Notes: generated from the letters alone by a model not told the origin. Positions 18,790-29,514 are shown, numbered from the stretch's first letter. The stretch is DNA of 64,000 bases from Herbaspirillum rubrisubalbicans (GCF_003719195.1 NZ_CP024996.1:1550001-1614000), one strand, 5' to 3'. Numbers and translations: made by a program.

Positions 18790-20385
18790 ATGACCGATCT
18801 CCTGACCCGCCGCCTGCAACAGCTTTCCCAGCCGCAGCATCTTGCGCTGCTGGGCCAGGGCCTGCGCGGCGTGGAACGAGAGACGCTGCGGGTCGACCGA
18901 CAAGGGCAACTGGCGCAAACGCCGCATCCGGCGGCCCTGGGCTCGGCGCTGACCAATGAACTGATCACCACCGATTACTCCGAAGCGCTGCTGGAATTCA
19001 TCACCCCGGCTATGCCCGACATCGCCGACGCCTTGCAGCGTCTCGATGAGATCCACCGCTTCGCCTATCCGCGGCTGGCGGGGGAGTTCCTGTGGAATGC
19101 CTCCATGCCCTGCGTACTGCCGGAGGAAGACCAGATTCCGCTGGCTTGGTACGGCAATTCCCATATCGGCATGTTGAAGCATGTCTACCGCCGCGGCCTG
19201 GCGCTGCGCTATGGGCGCACCATGCAATGTATCGCCGGTATTCACTACAACTTCTCCCTGAGTGAAGATTTGTGGGAAGTCCTGCGCGACGAAGACGATA
19301 CCGTTGATCCCTCGCTGTCGCGTCGTGATTACCAGTCCGAGCGCTACATTGCCCTGATCCGCAATTTCCGCCGCTATAGCTGGCTGCTGATGTATCTGTT
19401 CGGCGCTTCGCCGGCCGTGGCCACCAATTTCCTGCGCGGCCGCCCGCACCAGCTGGAAACGCTGTCCGAGGACACGCTCTATCTACCCTACGGCACCAGC
19501 CTGCGCATGAGCGACCTGGGTTACCAGAACCACGCCCAGGCCAACATCACCCCGCACTACAACAACCTGCCGGCCTACATCCGCAGCCTCTCGCACGCGG
19601 TCAGCCAGCCCTATCCGCCGTATGAAGCCATCGGCACCAAGCGCGATGGCCAATGGGTGCAGATCAATACCAACATCCTGCAGATCGAAAACGAGTTCTA
19701 CTCCTCGATCCGTCCCAAGCGCGTCATCAATAGCGGCGAGCGCCCGGTGCAAGCCCTGTCCGCACGCGGCGTGCAATACGTGGAAGTGCGCTGCATGGAT
19801 ATCGACCCCTTCAATCCGCTGGGTATCGGCCTGGAGGCAGCGCGCTTCCTGGACGTATTCCTGCACTTCCTGGCGCTGGAGGCTAGCTGCCTGACCTCGG
19901 ACGAGGAGGGCGCGGAAAACCGTGCCAACTTCCTGGCCACCGTCAAGGAAGGCCGCCGTCCGGGGCTGCAACTGCACTGCAAGGGCGAGTCCATTGTGCT
20001 GACCGACTGGGGCAATCAATTGCTGGACCGCATGGCACCGGTGGCCGAGCTGCTGGACCGCCATCTGGGTGGCAGCCAACATCGCGACAGCCTGGCCGTG
20101 CAGCGCGGCAAGCTGGCCGATCCCGACACGACTCCGTCAGCGCGCGTACTGCGCGAAATCCGTGCCGCCGGTAATTCCTTCCCCGGCTACACCCTGGCCA
20201 ATAGCCAGCGCCAGGCCGAAAAATTGCTGGCCCGACCACTGGCCGCGGAGCGCAGCGCCGAATTCGACGCCATCGCCCAGGCTTCGCTGGCAGCCCAGCG
20301 CGACATTGAACGCACCCAGGAAGGTGACTTTGATACCTTCGTCGCGGCTTACCGCGCCAGTACTCTGGGCAATATCGCCATCTAA
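18790..20385 (+). CDS. gshA: Glutamate-cysteine ligase
   Basis: First and rate-limiting step of glutathione synthesis: ATP-dependent joining of the gamma-carboxyl of glutamate to cysteine. The 531-residue protein is of the enterobacterial GshA class. Signatures are [32 protein letters not shown] (glutamate and metal site) and [15 protein letters not shown]. The ATG at 18790 directly follows an AAGGATTACCGC leader. It is a single gene with its own strong terminator at 20434-20463. gshB is not adjacent. Confidence 0.95.
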   Translation: MTDLLTRRLQQLSQPQHLALLGQGLRGVERETLRVDRQGQLAQTPHPAALGSALTNELITTDYSEALLEFITPAMPDIADALQRLDEIHRFAYPRLAGEFLWNASMPCVLPEEDQIPLAWYGNSHIGMLKHVYRRGLALRYGRTMQCIAGIHYNFSLSEDLWEVLRDEDDTVDPSLSRRDYQSERYIALIRNFRRYSWLLMYLFGASPAVATNFLRGRPHQLETLSEDTLYLPYGTSLRMSDLGYQNHAQANITPHYNNLPAYIRSLSHAVSQPYPPYEAIGTKRDGQWVQINTNILQIENEFYSSIRPKRVINSGERPVQALSARGVQYVEVRCMDIDPFNPLGIGLEAARFLDVFLHFLALEASCLTSDEEGAENRANFLATVKEGRRPGLQLHCKGESIVLTDWGNQLLDRMAPVAELLDRHLGGSQHRDSLAVQRGKLADPDTTPSARVLREIRAAGNSFPGYTLANSQRQAEKLLARPLAAERSAEFDAIAQASLAAQRDIERTQEGDFDTFVAAYRASTLGNIAI

Positions 20386-20433
20386 TCCGCCTTCATTTAT
20401 ATAAGGCAATAGCTGAACAGATAGCCAACAAGC

Positions 20434-20463
20434 AACGCCTCGTCCCTGGACGAGGCGTTTTTG
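20434..20463 (+). terminator. Rho-independent terminator of gshA
   Basis: Perfect 12-bp inverted arms (20434-20445 with 20448-20459) are followed by a T run to 20462. It lies 49 bp after the gshA stop. Confidence 0.9.
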
Positions 20464-20689
20464 CTGGTCGGGCGGAAATTCCCGTCGTTGCTGGATTGGC
20501 AATTTTTATTGTTCATTTTTAGCAAGCAAAAAATGCTGTTTCAGGCGCTCCAGCAGGCCTTTGTCGCATTGCAAACAGGGCAAGAAAACCGCGCCCACAA
20601 GCCGATATAGTAAAAATACGAGGCCCTGGAAGCCGCTATCCATGCCGCTTTGCAGCATATTTTCACATTATGAAATTGATTATCGTAAT

Positions 20690-20717
20690 TTGAAAATCAA
20701 AAATTCCCTGATAAAAT
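20690..20717 (+). promoter_or_regulatory. Candidate sigma-70 promoter of the pyruvate dehydrogenase operon
   Basis: TTGAAA (20690-20695) and TAAAAT (20712-20717) are spaced 16 bp apart, in the A/T-rich part of the 537-bp gap before aceE. Start of transcription near 20724 would give a leader of about 200 nt. A small arm pair TTGAT/ATCAA overlaps the -35 region. Apart from the gshA terminator the gap holds nothing else I can support. Confidence 0.5.
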
Positions 20718-20922
20718 TCGTCGTCCACACGGCTGGAACACCGTACATTTAAGCCTGCTGCGCCCCCAAAGCCTTGCCCCACGGGCCGGGAAGGGTTGTG
20801 GCACAGGCAACACATGACGGCTTTTCCTGCATCATCTGCCGGCGGCATTGCGTACCGAATGAACCGACCGACCCGCTGGTCCACCCGACCGGACGGATCT
20901 CTCAACAACCAGGAGACATGAC

Positions 20923-23619
20923 ATGTCAGCCCAAATCGATCAAGTTCTGGCGCAGGCCGCCAACGATCCCGATGTGATGGAAACCCAGGAGTGGCTCGAC
21001 GCCCTCGAAGCAGTGATCGAAAAGGAAGGCCCGGATCGCGCCCACTACCTGATGGAACGCATGGTCGATCTGGCGCGCCGTCGTGGTGCCCATATCCCCT
21101 TCTCCAGCAACACCGCCTACGTCAACACCATTCCCGCTGACCAGGGCGAGCACTGCCCGGGCAACCTGGAATATGAAGAGCGCCTGCGCTCCTGGATGCG
21201 CTGGAATGCCATGGCCATGGTGGTCAAGGCCAACCGCGTGGATGGCGACCTGGGCGGCCACCTGTCTTCCTTCGCCTCGCTGGCCAACATGCTGGGCATC
21301 GGCTTCAACCACTTCTGGCACGCCCCGACCGAAGACCACGGCGGCGACCTGCTGTACATCCAGGGCCACTCCTCGCCCGGCATCTACGCGCGCGCCTTCC
21401 TGGAAGGCCGCCTGACCGAAGACCAGTTGATCCACTTCCGCCGCGAAGCCGATGGCCACGGTCTGTCGTCCTACCCGCACCCCAAGCTGATGCCGGAATT
21501 CTGGCAGTTCCCGACCGTCTCGATGGGCCTGGGCCCCTTGATGGCGATCTACCAGGCACGCTTCCTGAAGTACCTGCACGCCCGCGGCATCGCCAAGACC
21601 GACAACCGCAAGGTCTGGGCCTTCTGCGGCGACGGTGAAATGGACGAACCGGAATCGATGGGCGCCATCGGCATGGCCGGCCGTGAAAAGCTGAACAACC
21701 TGGTCATCGTGGTCAACTGCAACCTGCAGCGCCTGGACGGTCCGGTGCGCGGCAACGGCAAGATCATCCAGGAGCTGGAGTCCGATTTCCGCGGTGCCGG
21801 CTGGAACGTGGTCAAGGTCATCTGGGGCAGCGGCTGGGACGAGCTGCTGGCCAAGGACAAGGACGGCATCCTGCAGAAGGTGATGATGGAAACCGTCGAT
21901 GGCGAGTACCAGAACTACAAGGCCAAGGATGGCGCCTACGTGCGCAAGCACTTCTTCGGCAAGCATCCCAAGTTGCTGGAGATGGTCTCCAAGATGTCGG
22001 ATGACGACATCTGGCGCCTGACCCGTGGCGGCCACGACCCGCACAAGATCTATGCGGCCTTCAAGGTCGCGCAGGAATCCAAGGACCAGCCCACCGTGAT
22101 CCTGGCCAAGTCCATCAAGGGCTATGGCTTCGGCAAGGCCGGCGAAGCGCGCAACACCGCGCACAACACCAAGAAACTGGACGACGAAGCCATCCGCGCC
22201 ATGCGCGACCGCTTCCAGTTGCCGATCTCGGACGCTGAACTGCCGAACATCCCGTTCTTCAAGCCCGCTGACGACGCGCCGGAAATGCAATACCTGCACG
22301 AGCGCCGCAAGGCCTTGGGCGGCTACCTGCCGCAACGCCGCGTGCACGCCGACGAAAAGCTGCCGGTGCCGGAACTGTCGGCCTTCCAGGCCATGCTGGA
22401 ACCCACTGCCGAAGGCCGTGAGATCTCCACTACCGCTGCTTATTCGCGCGTGCTGACCGCACTGCTGCGCGACCCCAACCTGGGCCCGCGCGTGGTGCCC
22501 ATCATGGTCGATGAATCCCGTACCTTCGGTATGGAAGGCCTGTTCCGCCAGATCGGTATCTTCAGTCAGGTGGGCCAGCTGTACGAACCGGTCGACAAGG
22601 ACCAGGTGATGTACTACCGCGAAGACAAGGCCGGCCAGATCCTGCAGGAAGGCATCAACGAAGCCGGTGGCATGAGCTCGTGGATCGCTGCGGCGACCTC
22701 GTACTCGACCAACAACCGCGTGATGATTCCGTTCTACACCTATTACTCCATGTTCGGTCTGCAGCGTATCGGCGACCTGGCCTGGGCAGCGGGTGACATG
22801 CGCGCCCGCGGTTTCCTGATCGGCGGCACCGCTGGCCGTACCACCCTGAACGGTGAAGGCCTGCAGCACGAAGACGGTCACAGCCATGTGTTCGCTTCGG
22901 CCATTCCGAACTGCATTCCCTACGACCCGACCTTCGCCCACGAAGTCGCCGTGATCATCCATGACGGCCTGCGCCGCATGGTGGCCAACCAGGAAGACGT
23001 GTTCTACTACATCACCGTGATGAACGAGAACTATGGCCATCCGGGCATCAAGCCGGGCCAGGAAGAGGGCATCGTCAAGGGCCTGTATCTGTTGAACGAA
23101 GGCGGCAAGCAAAACCAGCTGCGCGTGCAACTGCTGGGTTCGGGCACCATCCTGCGTGAAGTCATCGCTGCGGCCGACCTGCTGCGCGAAGACTGGAAGG
23201 TCGACGCCGACGTCTGGTCCGCACCGTCCTTCACCCTGCTGGCCCGCGATGGCCAGGACGTGGAACGCTGGAACATGCTGCACCCGGCCGAGGCCCCGAA
23301 GAAGAGCTACTTCGAGCAATCGCTGGAAGGCAGCGAAGGTCCCATCGTGGTTTCCACCGACTACATGCGCACCTACGCCGAGCAGGTCCGTGCCTTCGTG
23401 CCCAAGGGCCGTTCCTACAAGGTGCTGGGCACCGACGGTTTCGGCCGTTCGGATACCCGCGCCAAGCTGCGTGAGTTCTTCGAAGTGAACCGCTACTTCG
23501 TGACCGTGGCTGCGCTCAAGTCGCTGGCCGATGAAGGCAAGATCAAGCCGGAAGTGGTGGCGCAAGCCATCGCCAAGTACGGCATCGATCCCAACAAGCC
23601 CAACCCGGTGACCCTGTAA
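20923..23619 (+). CDS. aceE: Pyruvate dehydrogenase E1 component, homodimeric type
   Basis: TPP-dependent enzyme that decarboxylates pyruvate and transfers the acetyl group to the lipoyl arm of E2. It is 898 residues, typical of the homodimeric E1. The TPP/Mg motif starts at GDGEMDEPESMGAIGMAGRE and closes with NCNLQRLDGPVRGNG. The family ending YGIDPNKPNP is also present. The ATG at 20923 follows AGGAGACATGAC; an ATG 5 bp earlier is out of frame. It is the first gene of aceE-aceF-lpdA, and codon choice is strongly biased to C/G-ending codons, consistent with high expression. Confidence 0.97.
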   Translation: MSAQIDQVLAQAANDPDVMETQEWLDALEAVIEKEGPDRAHYLMERMVDLARRRGAHIPFSSNTAYVNTIPADQGEHCPGNLEYEERLRSWMRWNAMAMVVKANRVDGDLGGHLSSFASLANMLGIGFNHFWHAPTEDHGGDLLYIQGHSSPGIYARAFLEGRLTEDQLIHFRREADGHGLSSYPHPKLMPEFWQFPTVSMGLGPLMAIYQARFLKYLHARGIAKTDNRKVWAFCGDGEMDEPESMGAIGMAGREKLNNLVIVVNCNLQRLDGPVRGNGKIIQELESDFRGAGWNVVKVIWGSGWDELLAKDKDGILQKVMMETVDGEYQNYKAKDGAYVRKHFFGKHPKLLEMVSKMSDDDIWRLTRGGHDPHKIYAAFKVAQESKDQPTVILAKSIKGYGFGKAGEARNTAHNTKKLDDEAIRAMRDRFQLPISDAELPNIPFFKPADDAPEMQYLHERRKALGGYLPQRRVHADEKLPVPELSAFQAMLEPTAEGREISTTAAYSRVLTALLRDPNLGPRVVPIMVDESRTFGMEGLFRQIGIFSQVGQLYEPVDKDQVMYYREDKAGQILQEGINEAGGMSSWIAAATSYSTNNRVMIPFYTYYSMFGLQRIGDLAWAAGDMRARGFLIGGTAGRTTLNGEGLQHEDGHSHVFASAIPNCIPYDPTFAHEVAVIIHDGLRRMVANQEDVFYYITVMNENYGHPGIKPGQEEGIVKGLYLLNEGGKQNQLRVQLLGSGTILREVIAAADLLREDWKVDADVWSAPSFTLLARDGQDVERWNMLHPAEAPKKSYFEQSLEGSEGPIVVSTDYMRTYAEQVRAFVPKGRSYKVLGTDGFGRSDTRAKLREFFEVNRYFVTVAALKSLADEGKIKPEVVAQAIAKYGIDPNKPNPVTL

Positions 23620-23635
23620 GGACTGCCTGACCGAC

Positions 23636-23668
23636 CATCCCCGCCTCAGCCTGCTGATCGCGGGGATG
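23636..23668 (+). promoter_or_regulatory. Intercistronic hairpin between aceE and aceF
   Basis: CATCCCCGC (23636-23644) is perfectly inverted as GCGGGGATG (23660-23668) around a 15-nt loop. It starts 17 bp after the aceE stop and is not followed by a T run, so it is more likely an RNA-stability or processing element than a full terminator. Confidence 0.5.
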
Positions 23669-23783
23669 TGTCGTGTCTGGAACTGCCACCCCAACGGGAA
23701 GATCCGCTGCCCCGGCAGCATCTTACCCAAGCGAATACTTCTCCCGGCACAGCGCCTGGGAACAGAACAACGGAGCGCATCAG

Positions 23784-25427
23784 ATGAGTCAAGTCGAAGT
23801 AAAAGTCCCGGACATCGGCGATTTCAAGGAAGTCGAAGTCATTGAGGTGATGGTCAAGGTCGGCGATACGATCAAGGTCGACCAGTCCCTGATCACGGTC
23901 GAATCCGACAAGGCCAGCATGGAAATCCCGTCCAGCCAAGCCGGCGTGGTCAGGGAAATCAAGGTCAAGGTCGGTGACAAGGTCGCCGAAGGTTCGCTGC
24001 TGGTGATCGTCGAAGGCGAGGGTGCCGCTGCTGCGCCTGCCGCCGCACCGCAAGCCGCCGCCGCCGCTCAGGCCTCGGCCCCGGCACCGGCCCCTGTTGC
24101 TGCACCGGCGGCCGCTGCCGGCGGTACCGTCGAGATCGAAGTCCCCGACATCGGCGACTTCAAGGAAGTGGAAGTCATCGAAGTGATGGTCAAGGTGGGC
24201 GACACCGTCAAGGCCGAGCAATCGCTGTTGACCGTGGAATCGGACAAGGCCAGCATGGAGATCCCCTCCAGCCACGCCGGCGTGATCAAGGAACTGAAGG
24301 TCAAGCTGGGTGACAAGGTCTCCAAGGGCAGCATCATCGCCACCATCGAAGCCGCGGGTGGTGCGCTTGCCGCTGCCCCCGCTGCTGCGCCTGCAGCCGC
24401 TCCTGCTGCTGCACCGGCTCCTGCCGCAGCACCCGCACCGGCTGCCGCCGCCGTGCCGGCCATCGCTACCGCTTCGGCTACCAGCACCGGTGGCAAGGCC
24501 CACGCTTCGCCGTCCGTGCGCAAGTTCGCCCGTGAACTGGGTGTGGACCTGTCGCGCGTGCCGGCCACCGGTCCCAAGGGCCGTATCCTGCAACTGGACG
24601 TGCAGAACTTCGTTAAGGGCGTCATGGCCGGCTCCACCTCGGTGGCGGCCTCCGCACCGGCCACCAATGGCAGCGGCGCGGGCATGAACCTGCTGCCGTG
24701 GCCGTCGCTGGACTTCAGCAAGTTCGGCGAGACCGAACTGCAGGCGCTGTCGCGCATCAAGAAGATCAGCGGCCCCAACCTGCATCGCAACTGGGTGATG
24801 ATCCCCCACGTGACGCAGTTCGACGAAGCCGACGTCACCGAGCTGGAAGAATTCCGCAAGACCTCCAACGACGCCTTCGCCAAGGCCAAGTCGCCGGTCA
24901 AGCTGACCATGCTGGCCTTCGTGATCAAGGCCAGCGTCTCGGCGCTCAAGAAGTTCCCGGCCTTCAATTCCTCGCTGGATGCCAAGGGCGAAAACCTGAT
25001 CCTCAAGAAGTTCTACAACATCGGCTTCGCCGCCGATACCCCGAATGGCCTGGTGGTGCCGGTCATCAAGAACGCCGACCAGAAGAGCATCGGCCAGATC
25101 GCCATCGAAATGGGCGAACTGTCCGCGCAAGCCCGCGATGGCAAGCTGAAACCGGCCGACATGCAAGGCGCCACCTTCACCATCTCCTCGCTGGGTGGCA
25201 TTGGCGGCACCGCCTTCACGCCCATCATCAATGCGCCGGAAGTGGCCATCCTGGGCCTATCCAAGTCGATCACCAAGCCGGTGTGGGATGGCAAGCAGTT
25301 CGTGCCGCGCCTGATGCTGCCGACCTCGCTGTCCTATGACCACCGCGTCATCGATGGCGCCATGGGCGCACGCTTCTCGGCCTACCTGGCCGAAGTGCTG
25401 GGCGATCTGCGCAAGTCGCTCCTCTAA
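23784..25427 (+). CDS. aceF: Pyruvate dehydrogenase E2 (dihydrolipoyl acetyltransferase)
   Basis: Core of the pyruvate dehydrogenase complex; transfers acetyl groups from lipoamide to CoA. The ATG at 23784 begins [17 protein letters not shown]; upstream in-frame sequence shows no domain. Of 547 residues, two lipoyl domains lie at about 3-75 and 118-192, each with the lipoylated Lys in [12 protein letters not shown]. Ala/Pro-rich flexible linkers follow each domain. A peripheral-subunit-binding domain starts at [20 protein letters not shown]. The catalytic domain ends with the active-site [12 protein letters not shown] (HxxxDG). It is 164 bp after aceE. Confidence 0.96.
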   Translation: MSQVEVKVPDIGDFKEVEVIEVMVKVGDTIKVDQSLITVESDKASMEIPSSQAGVVREIKVKVGDKVAEGSLLVIVEGEGAAAAPAAAPQAAAAAQASAPAPAPVAAPAAAAGGTVEIEVPDIGDFKEVEVIEVMVKVGDTVKAEQSLLTVESDKASMEIPSSHAGVIKELKVKLGDKVSKGSIIATIEAAGGALAAAPAAAPAAAPAAAPAPAAAPAPAAAAVPAIATASATSTGGKAHASPSVRKFARELGVDLSRVPATGPKGRILQLDVQNFVKGVMAGSTSVAASAPATNGSGAGMNLLPWPSLDFSKFGETELQALSRIKKISGPNLHRNWVMIPHVTQFDEADVTELEEFRKTSNDAFAKAKSPVKLTMLAFVIKASVSALKKFPAFNSSLDAKGENLILKKFYNIGFAADTPNGLVVPVIKNADQKSIGQIAIEMGELSAQARDGKLKPADMQGATFTISSLGGIGGTAFTPIINAPEVAILGLSKSITKPVWDGKQFVPRLMLPTSLSYDHRVIDGAMGARFSAYLAEVLGDLRKSLL

Positions 25428-25457
25428 GCCACCACCGAACATTACGGAGTCAGGACA

Positions 25458-27233
25458 ATGAGTCTCTCTGAAGTCAAAGTCCCCGATATCGGGGATTTCA
25501 AGGAAGTCGAAGTCATCGAGGTGATGGTCAAGGTCGGCGACACCATCAAGGTGGATCAATCGCTGATCACCGTCGAATCCGACAAGGCCAGCATGGAAAT
25601 CCCGTCCAGCCAGGCCGGCGTGGTCAAGGAAGTCAAGGTCAAGGTCGGTGACAAGGTCGCCGAAGGTTCGCTGCTGTTGCTGGTCGAAGCTGCCGGTGAA
25701 GCCGCAGCCGCCCCGGCACCTGCTGCAGCACCCGCACCGGCTGCTGCCGCGCCTGCTCCCGCCGCTGCTCCCGCTGCCGCGCCGACCGCTGCCAGCTTCG
25801 GCGGCAGCGCCGACGTGCAGTGCGACGTGATGGTCCTCGGTGGTGGCCCTGGCGGCTACTCGGCGGCCTTCCGCGCTGCCGACCTGGGCCTGAACACCGT
25901 CATCGTCGAACGTGAATCCACGCTCGGCGGCGTCTGCCTCAACGTCGGTTGCATCCCCTCCAAGGCCCTGCTGCACGTGGCCGCCGTGATCGACGAGACT
26001 GCTGCGATGGCCTCGCACGGTGTGACCTTCGGCAAGCCCGAGATCGACATCGACAAGCTGCGCGCCTACAAGGACAAGGTGATCGGTACCATGACCGGCG
26101 GCCTGGCCGGCATGGCCAAGGCGCGCAAGGTACAGGTGGTCAATGGCGACGGCCAGTTCGCCGGCCCCAACCACATCGAAGTCACCGCTGCGGACGGCAG
26201 CAAGAAGGTGGTGCAGTTCAAGCACGCCATCATCGCCGCCGGTTCCTCGGTGGTGAACCTGCCCTTCGTGCCGCAGGATCCGCGCATCGTCGATTCGACC
26301 GGTGCACTCGAACTGCGCCAGGTACCCAAGCGTATGCTGGTCATCGGCGGCGGCATCATCGGCCTGGAAATGGCTACCGTCTATTCCACCTTGGGCGCAC
26401 GCATCGACGTGGTCGAGATGATGGATGGCCTGATGCAGGGCGCTGATCGTGACATGGTCAAGGTTTGGCAGAAGTTCAACGAGAAGCGCTTCGACAACGT
26501 CATGGTCAAGACCAAGACCGTTGCCGTGGAAGCCCTGCCCGAAGGCATCAAGGTGACTTTTGAAGCCGCTGAAGCCGGTGCCACCGCACCCGAGCCGCAA
26601 CTGTACGACCTGGTGTTGGTGGCCGTGGGCCGCAGCCCGAACGGCAAGAAGCTGTCGGCCGACAAGGCTGGCGTGATCGTCTCGGATCGCGGTTTCATCG
26701 CTGTCGACAAGCAGATGCGCACCAACGTCCCGCACATCTTCGCCATCGGCGACCTGGTGGGCCAGCCCATGCTGGCGCACAAGGCGGTGCATGAAGGCCA
26801 CGTGGCCGCCGAAGCGATTGCCGGCGAGAAGAGTTTCTTCGACGCCAGCGTCATTCCTTCGGTGGCGTATACCGATCCGGAAGTGGCATGGGTCGGCGTG
26901 ACCGAAGACGAAGCCAAGGCAAAGGGCATCAAGATCGAGAAGGGCCACTTCCCGTGGGCCGCTTCCGGTCGTGCCGTGGCCAATGGCCGTTCGGAAGGCT
27001 TCACCAAGCTGCTGTTTGATGCCGAGACCCATCGCATCATCGGTGGCGGCATCGTCGGCACCCACGCCGGCGACATGATCGGCGAAGTGGCCTTGGCCAT
27101 CGAGATGGGCGCCGATGCGGTCGATATCGGCAAGACCATCCACCCGCACCCGACCCTGGGCGAGTCCCTGGGCATGGCGGCGGAAGTGGCCGAAGGGCAT
27201 TGCACGGACTTGCCGCCGCAGCGCAAGAAGTAA
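25458..27233 (+). CDS. lpdA: Dihydrolipoamide dehydrogenase with N-terminal lipoyl domain (E3)
   Basis: FAD enzyme that reoxidises dihydrolipoamide using NAD+. The 591 residues are about 115 more than a plain E3 because residues 1-80 form a lipoyl domain ([15 protein letters not shown]), followed by an Ala/Pro linker. The flavoprotein part starts [20 protein letters not shown]. The redox disulfide is in [13 protein letters not shown], the NAD site is [12 protein letters not shown], and the C-terminal dimer-interface base is in [10 protein letters not shown] lipoyl-bearing E3 is known from Neisseria, Ralstonia and relatives. It ends the operon 30 bp after aceF. Confidence 0.96.
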   Translation: MSLSEVKVPDIGDFKEVEVIEVMVKVGDTIKVDQSLITVESDKASMEIPSSQAGVVKEVKVKVGDKVAEGSLLLLVEAAGEAAAAPAPAAAPAPAAAAPAPAAAPAAAPTAASFGGSADVQCDVMVLGGGPGGYSAAFRAADLGLNTVIVERESTLGGVCLNVGCIPSKALLHVAAVIDETAAMASHGVTFGKPEIDIDKLRAYKDKVIGTMTGGLAGMAKARKVQVVNGDGQFAGPNHIEVTAADGSKKVVQFKHAIIAAGSSVVNLPFVPQDPRIVDSTGALELRQVPKRMLVIGGGIIGLEMATVYSTLGARIDVVEMMDGLMQGADRDMVKVWQKFNEKRFDNVMVKTKTVAVEALPEGIKVTFEAAEAGATAPEPQLYDLVLVAVGRSPNGKKLSADKAGVIVSDRGFIAVDKQMRTNVPHIFAIGDLVGQPMLAHKAVHEGHVAAEAIAGEKSFFDASVIPSVAYTDPEVAWVGVTEDEAKAKGIKIEKGHFPWAASGRAVANGRSEGFTKLLFDAETHRIIGGGIVGTHAGDMIGEVALAIEMGADAVDIGKTIHPHPTLGESLGMAAEVAEGHCTDLPPQRKK

Positions 27234-27252
27234 TCAGCGTTCGGCAGCAGCA

Positions 27253-27288
27253 AAAAATGGCGGGCCTTCGGGTCCGCCATTTTTTTTT
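27253..27288. terminator. Terminator after lpdA, also usable by the convergent gene
   Basis: The stem has a UUCG tetraloop (27268-27271) and arms GCGGGCC/GGTCCGC extended by ATG/CAT-type and A/T pairs. T8 follows on the plus strand and T6 on the minus strand. It lies between the lpdA stop and the convergent flavoprotein stop at 27315. Confidence 0.92.
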
Positions 27289-27314
27289 ATGCTCATGCAC
27301 GCCTGCTCGATTGT

Positions 27315-28730
27315 CTACAGCAACTTCCCCGGATTCATGATCAGGTTCGGATCAAACGCCTGCTTGATGCGCAACATCAGTTCCATCTCCAGCGGCGACT
27401 TGTAGTGTTGCAGTTCGTCGCGCCGCAATTGCCCCACACCATGTTCGGCGCTGATGCTGCCTTGTTGCTCGGTCACCAGATCATGCACCAGCCGGTTCAG
27501 TTGCAGCGTGGCCTGCTTGACCTCTTCATACGAGGAGGAAAGCGGGATCATCACATTGAAGTGCAGGTTGCCATCGCCCAGGTGACCGAAGTTGATGATC
27601 TCGGCCTGTAGTCCACACCCAGCGATGAGCGCTTCAGCCTCGTCCACGAAACCGGCAATGGCCGAGATCGGTAGCGCGATGTCGTGCTTGATGACCTTGC
27701 CGGCCCGCACCTGCGCCTGCGAGATACCCTCCCGGATTTTCCATAGCGCCGCCGCCTGCGTGCCGCTGGTGCAAAGCATGGCGTCGCCGACCAGCCCATC
27801 CTCCATGGCCTGTCCGAGCAGCTCTTCCAGCATGGCCTGCAAGCCTACGTCCTCGGTATCGGCCAGTTCGATCAGCGCGTTGTAGTGGGCCGGCTGTGCC
27901 AGCGGTGCGCGGGTATCGGTCACGTGCTGCAGCACCAGCGCCAAGGAAGCTGCCGACATCATCTCGAAGGCCACCAGCCGGTCACCGCAGCGCGCCCGCG
28001 TGCGTGCCAGCAACTCGGCCAGCTGCGCCAGGCTGTCGCTGCCGACCCAAGCGGTGGCGCGGGCGTGCGGTTGCGAAAACAGTTTCAGCACGGCTCCGGT
28101 GATCACCCCCAGCGTGCCTTCGGAGCCGATGAAGAGGTCGCGCAGGTCGTAGCCGGTGTTGTCCTTGCGCAGGCCGCGCAAGCCATTCCACACGCGTCCG
28201 TCCGGCAGTACCACTTCCAGCCCCAGGGCCAGCTCGCGCATGTTGCCAAAGCGCAGTACCGCAATCCCACCGGCGTTGGTGGCCAGGTTGCCGCCGACGG
28301 TGCAACTGCCTTCGGCACCCAGGCTGAGCGGGAAGTAGCGCCCCGCGGCGCGTGCCGCTTCCTGCGCATGGGCCAGGAGCACGCCGGCGTCCACCGTCAT
28401 GGTGTTGTTGATCGGGTCCACCGCGCGGATGCGGTTCATGCGGGTGGTCGAGACAATCACCTGGGCACCACTGTCGTCGGGCGTGGCGCCGCCACTCATG
28501 CCGGTATTGCCGCCCTGGGTGACGATGGGGGTGTGGGTCTGGTGGCATAGGCGTACTACCTCGGCAGTTTGCGCGGTGTCGGCCGGGCGCACCACCACGG
28601 CGACACGGCCATGCCATTTATTGAGCCAATCCTTCACATAGGAAGCCTGCTCCTCGGCCGCCGTGACCAGTCCCGCGTCACCGACGATGCTGCGCAGTTG
28701 CTGGATCAGTTGCTGGGTATTTTCATTCAT
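27315..28730 (-). CDS. FAD-binding oxidoreductase, GlcD / D-2-hydroxyacid dehydrogenase type
   Basis: Flavoprotein of the vanillyl-alcohol-oxidase fold (FAD_binding_4 plus FAD-oxidase C domain), 471 residues, no membrane segment. The FAD region includes VTQGGNTGMSGGATPD and SLGAEGSCTVGGNLATNAGG. The C-terminal half has HDIALPISAI, FGHLGDGNLHFNVM and EHGVGQLRR, as in glycolate oxidase subunit GlcD, D-lactate and D-2-hydroxyglutarate dehydrogenases. The ATG at 28730 lies 8 bp after the racemase stop, so they are one operon. Its substrate is unknown; within a hydantoin/D-amino-acid locus a D-2-hydroxy acid is a reasonable guess. Confidence 0.85.
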   Translation of the reverse strand: MNENTQQLIQQLRSIVGDAGLVTAAEEQASYVKDWLNKWHGRVAVVVRPADTAQTAEVVRLCHQTHTPIVTQGGNTGMSGGATPDDSGAQVIVSTTRMNRIRAVDPINNTMTVDAGVLLAHAQEAARAAGRYFPLSLGAEGSCTVGGNLATNAGGIAVLRFGNMRELALGLEVVLPDGRVWNGLRGLRKDNTGYDLRDLFIGSEGTLGVITGAVLKLFSQPHARATAWVGSDSLAQLAELLARTRARCGDRLVAFEMMSAASLALVLQHVTDTRAPLAQPAHYNALIELADTEDVGLQAMLEELLGQAMEDGLVGDAMLCTSGTQAAALWKIREGISQAQVRAGKVIKHDIALPISAIAGFVDEAEALIAGCGLQAEIINFGHLGDGNLHFNVMIPLSSSYEEVKQATLQLNRLVHDLVTEQQGSISAEHGVGQLRRDELQHYKSPLEMELMLRIKQAFDPNLIMNPGKLL

Positions 28731-28738
28731 ATCGGTCC

Positions 28739-29500
28739 TCAGGCGCCATGCCAGTTCATCTTGATGCGGCCGATCGCCATGGCGGCTGCCGCCTGGCTGG
28801 GTTCGACCACCGGTATGCCCAGTGCTTCCTGCAATGCGTCTCGATAGACCGCCATGCCGGCGCACCCCATGACGATCACGTCGGCACCATGGGTATCCCG
28901 CAGGCGCAGGCCGACTTCACACATGCGCGCCAGGGTGCGGTTGTAATCGGCCAGCTCGGTCACATTCAGGCCGATGGCCAGTTCGCCCGCCAGCCGCGAT
29001 TGCACGCCCATTGCCCCGTAGGCGCGTAGATGGCGCGGGATCGAGCCCGGCAGGATGGCGATGACGCCGAAGCGCTGGCCCAGCGTCAGGGCTGTCAGTA
29101 CACCGCTTTCCATGATGCCCAGCACCGGCACGTCGACCGCCTCGCGCACCGCATACAGGCCGGGATCGGAGTAGCAGGCGATCACGAAGGCAGCCGCACG
29201 GGCGCGTAAGGAGCGCGCCAGCGATACCAACTGGGGCGCCACGCTGTCCACATCCTGCTGGGTCTGGATGCCAGGCGGGCCCGAGGACAGCGACAGGCAT
29301 TCGATGACCGGACCACCGGCCATGCGCAGCGGCGCCATGGCTGCCTCGATGCCTTGCGTGACGGTAGCCGTACTATTGGGATTGATGACGAACAGGGCAG
29401 GGCCGCCGGCCTGGACAATGGACATGATGGTTTCTCGCAAAACAGGAGTCAGCACAGGCAACGACTCTACCCCAGGCCGACGGGCATGTTCCTTGCTCAT
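28739..29500 (-). CDS. Asp/Glu/hydantoin racemase family protein
   Basis: Cofactor-independent racemase of 253 residues. The two catalytic cysteines of the family are visible in FVIACYSDPGLYA and IVMGCAGMAVYRD. FVINPNSTATVT at the start is typical of the hydantoin racemase (HyuE) branch. The ATG at 29500 is preferred because AAGGGGA precedes it; an in-frame ATG at 29425 would remove 25 poorly conserved residues. The location next to D-hydantoinase and D-carbamoylase genes suggests it racemises 5-substituted hydantoins so that L-forms can also be hydrolysed. It is divergent from the LysR gene with only 43 bp between the starts. Confidence 0.82.
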   Translation of the reverse strand: MSKEHARRPGVESLPVLTPVLRETIMSIVQAGGPALFVINPNSTATVTQGIEAAMAPLRMAGGPVIECLSLSSGPPGIQTQQDVDSVAPQLVSLARSLRARAAAFVIACYSDPGLYAVREAVDVPVLGIMESGVLTALTLGQRFGVIAILPGSIPRHLRAYGAMGVQSRLAGELAIGLNVTELADYNRTLARMCEVGLRLRDTHGADVIVMGCAGMAVYRDALQEALGIPVVEPSQAAAAMAIGRIKMNWHGA

Positions 29501-29514
29501 TTGTCGGTTCCCCT

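Noticed and set aside
20663..20908. Minus-strand frame of 81 codons in the aceE leader
   Set aside because: Lies over the candidate promoter and leader, with no domain and no ribosome binding site.
20926..23730. Minus-strand open frame of over 900 codons opposite aceE
   Set aside because: It mirrors the strong codon bias of aceE, has no family signatures, and is rich in His, Val and Gly as expected for antisense of high-GC coding DNA.
25257..27200. Minus-strand open frame of about 650 codons opposite lpdA
   Set aside because: Same antisense artefact; lpdA on the plus strand has complete domain evidence.
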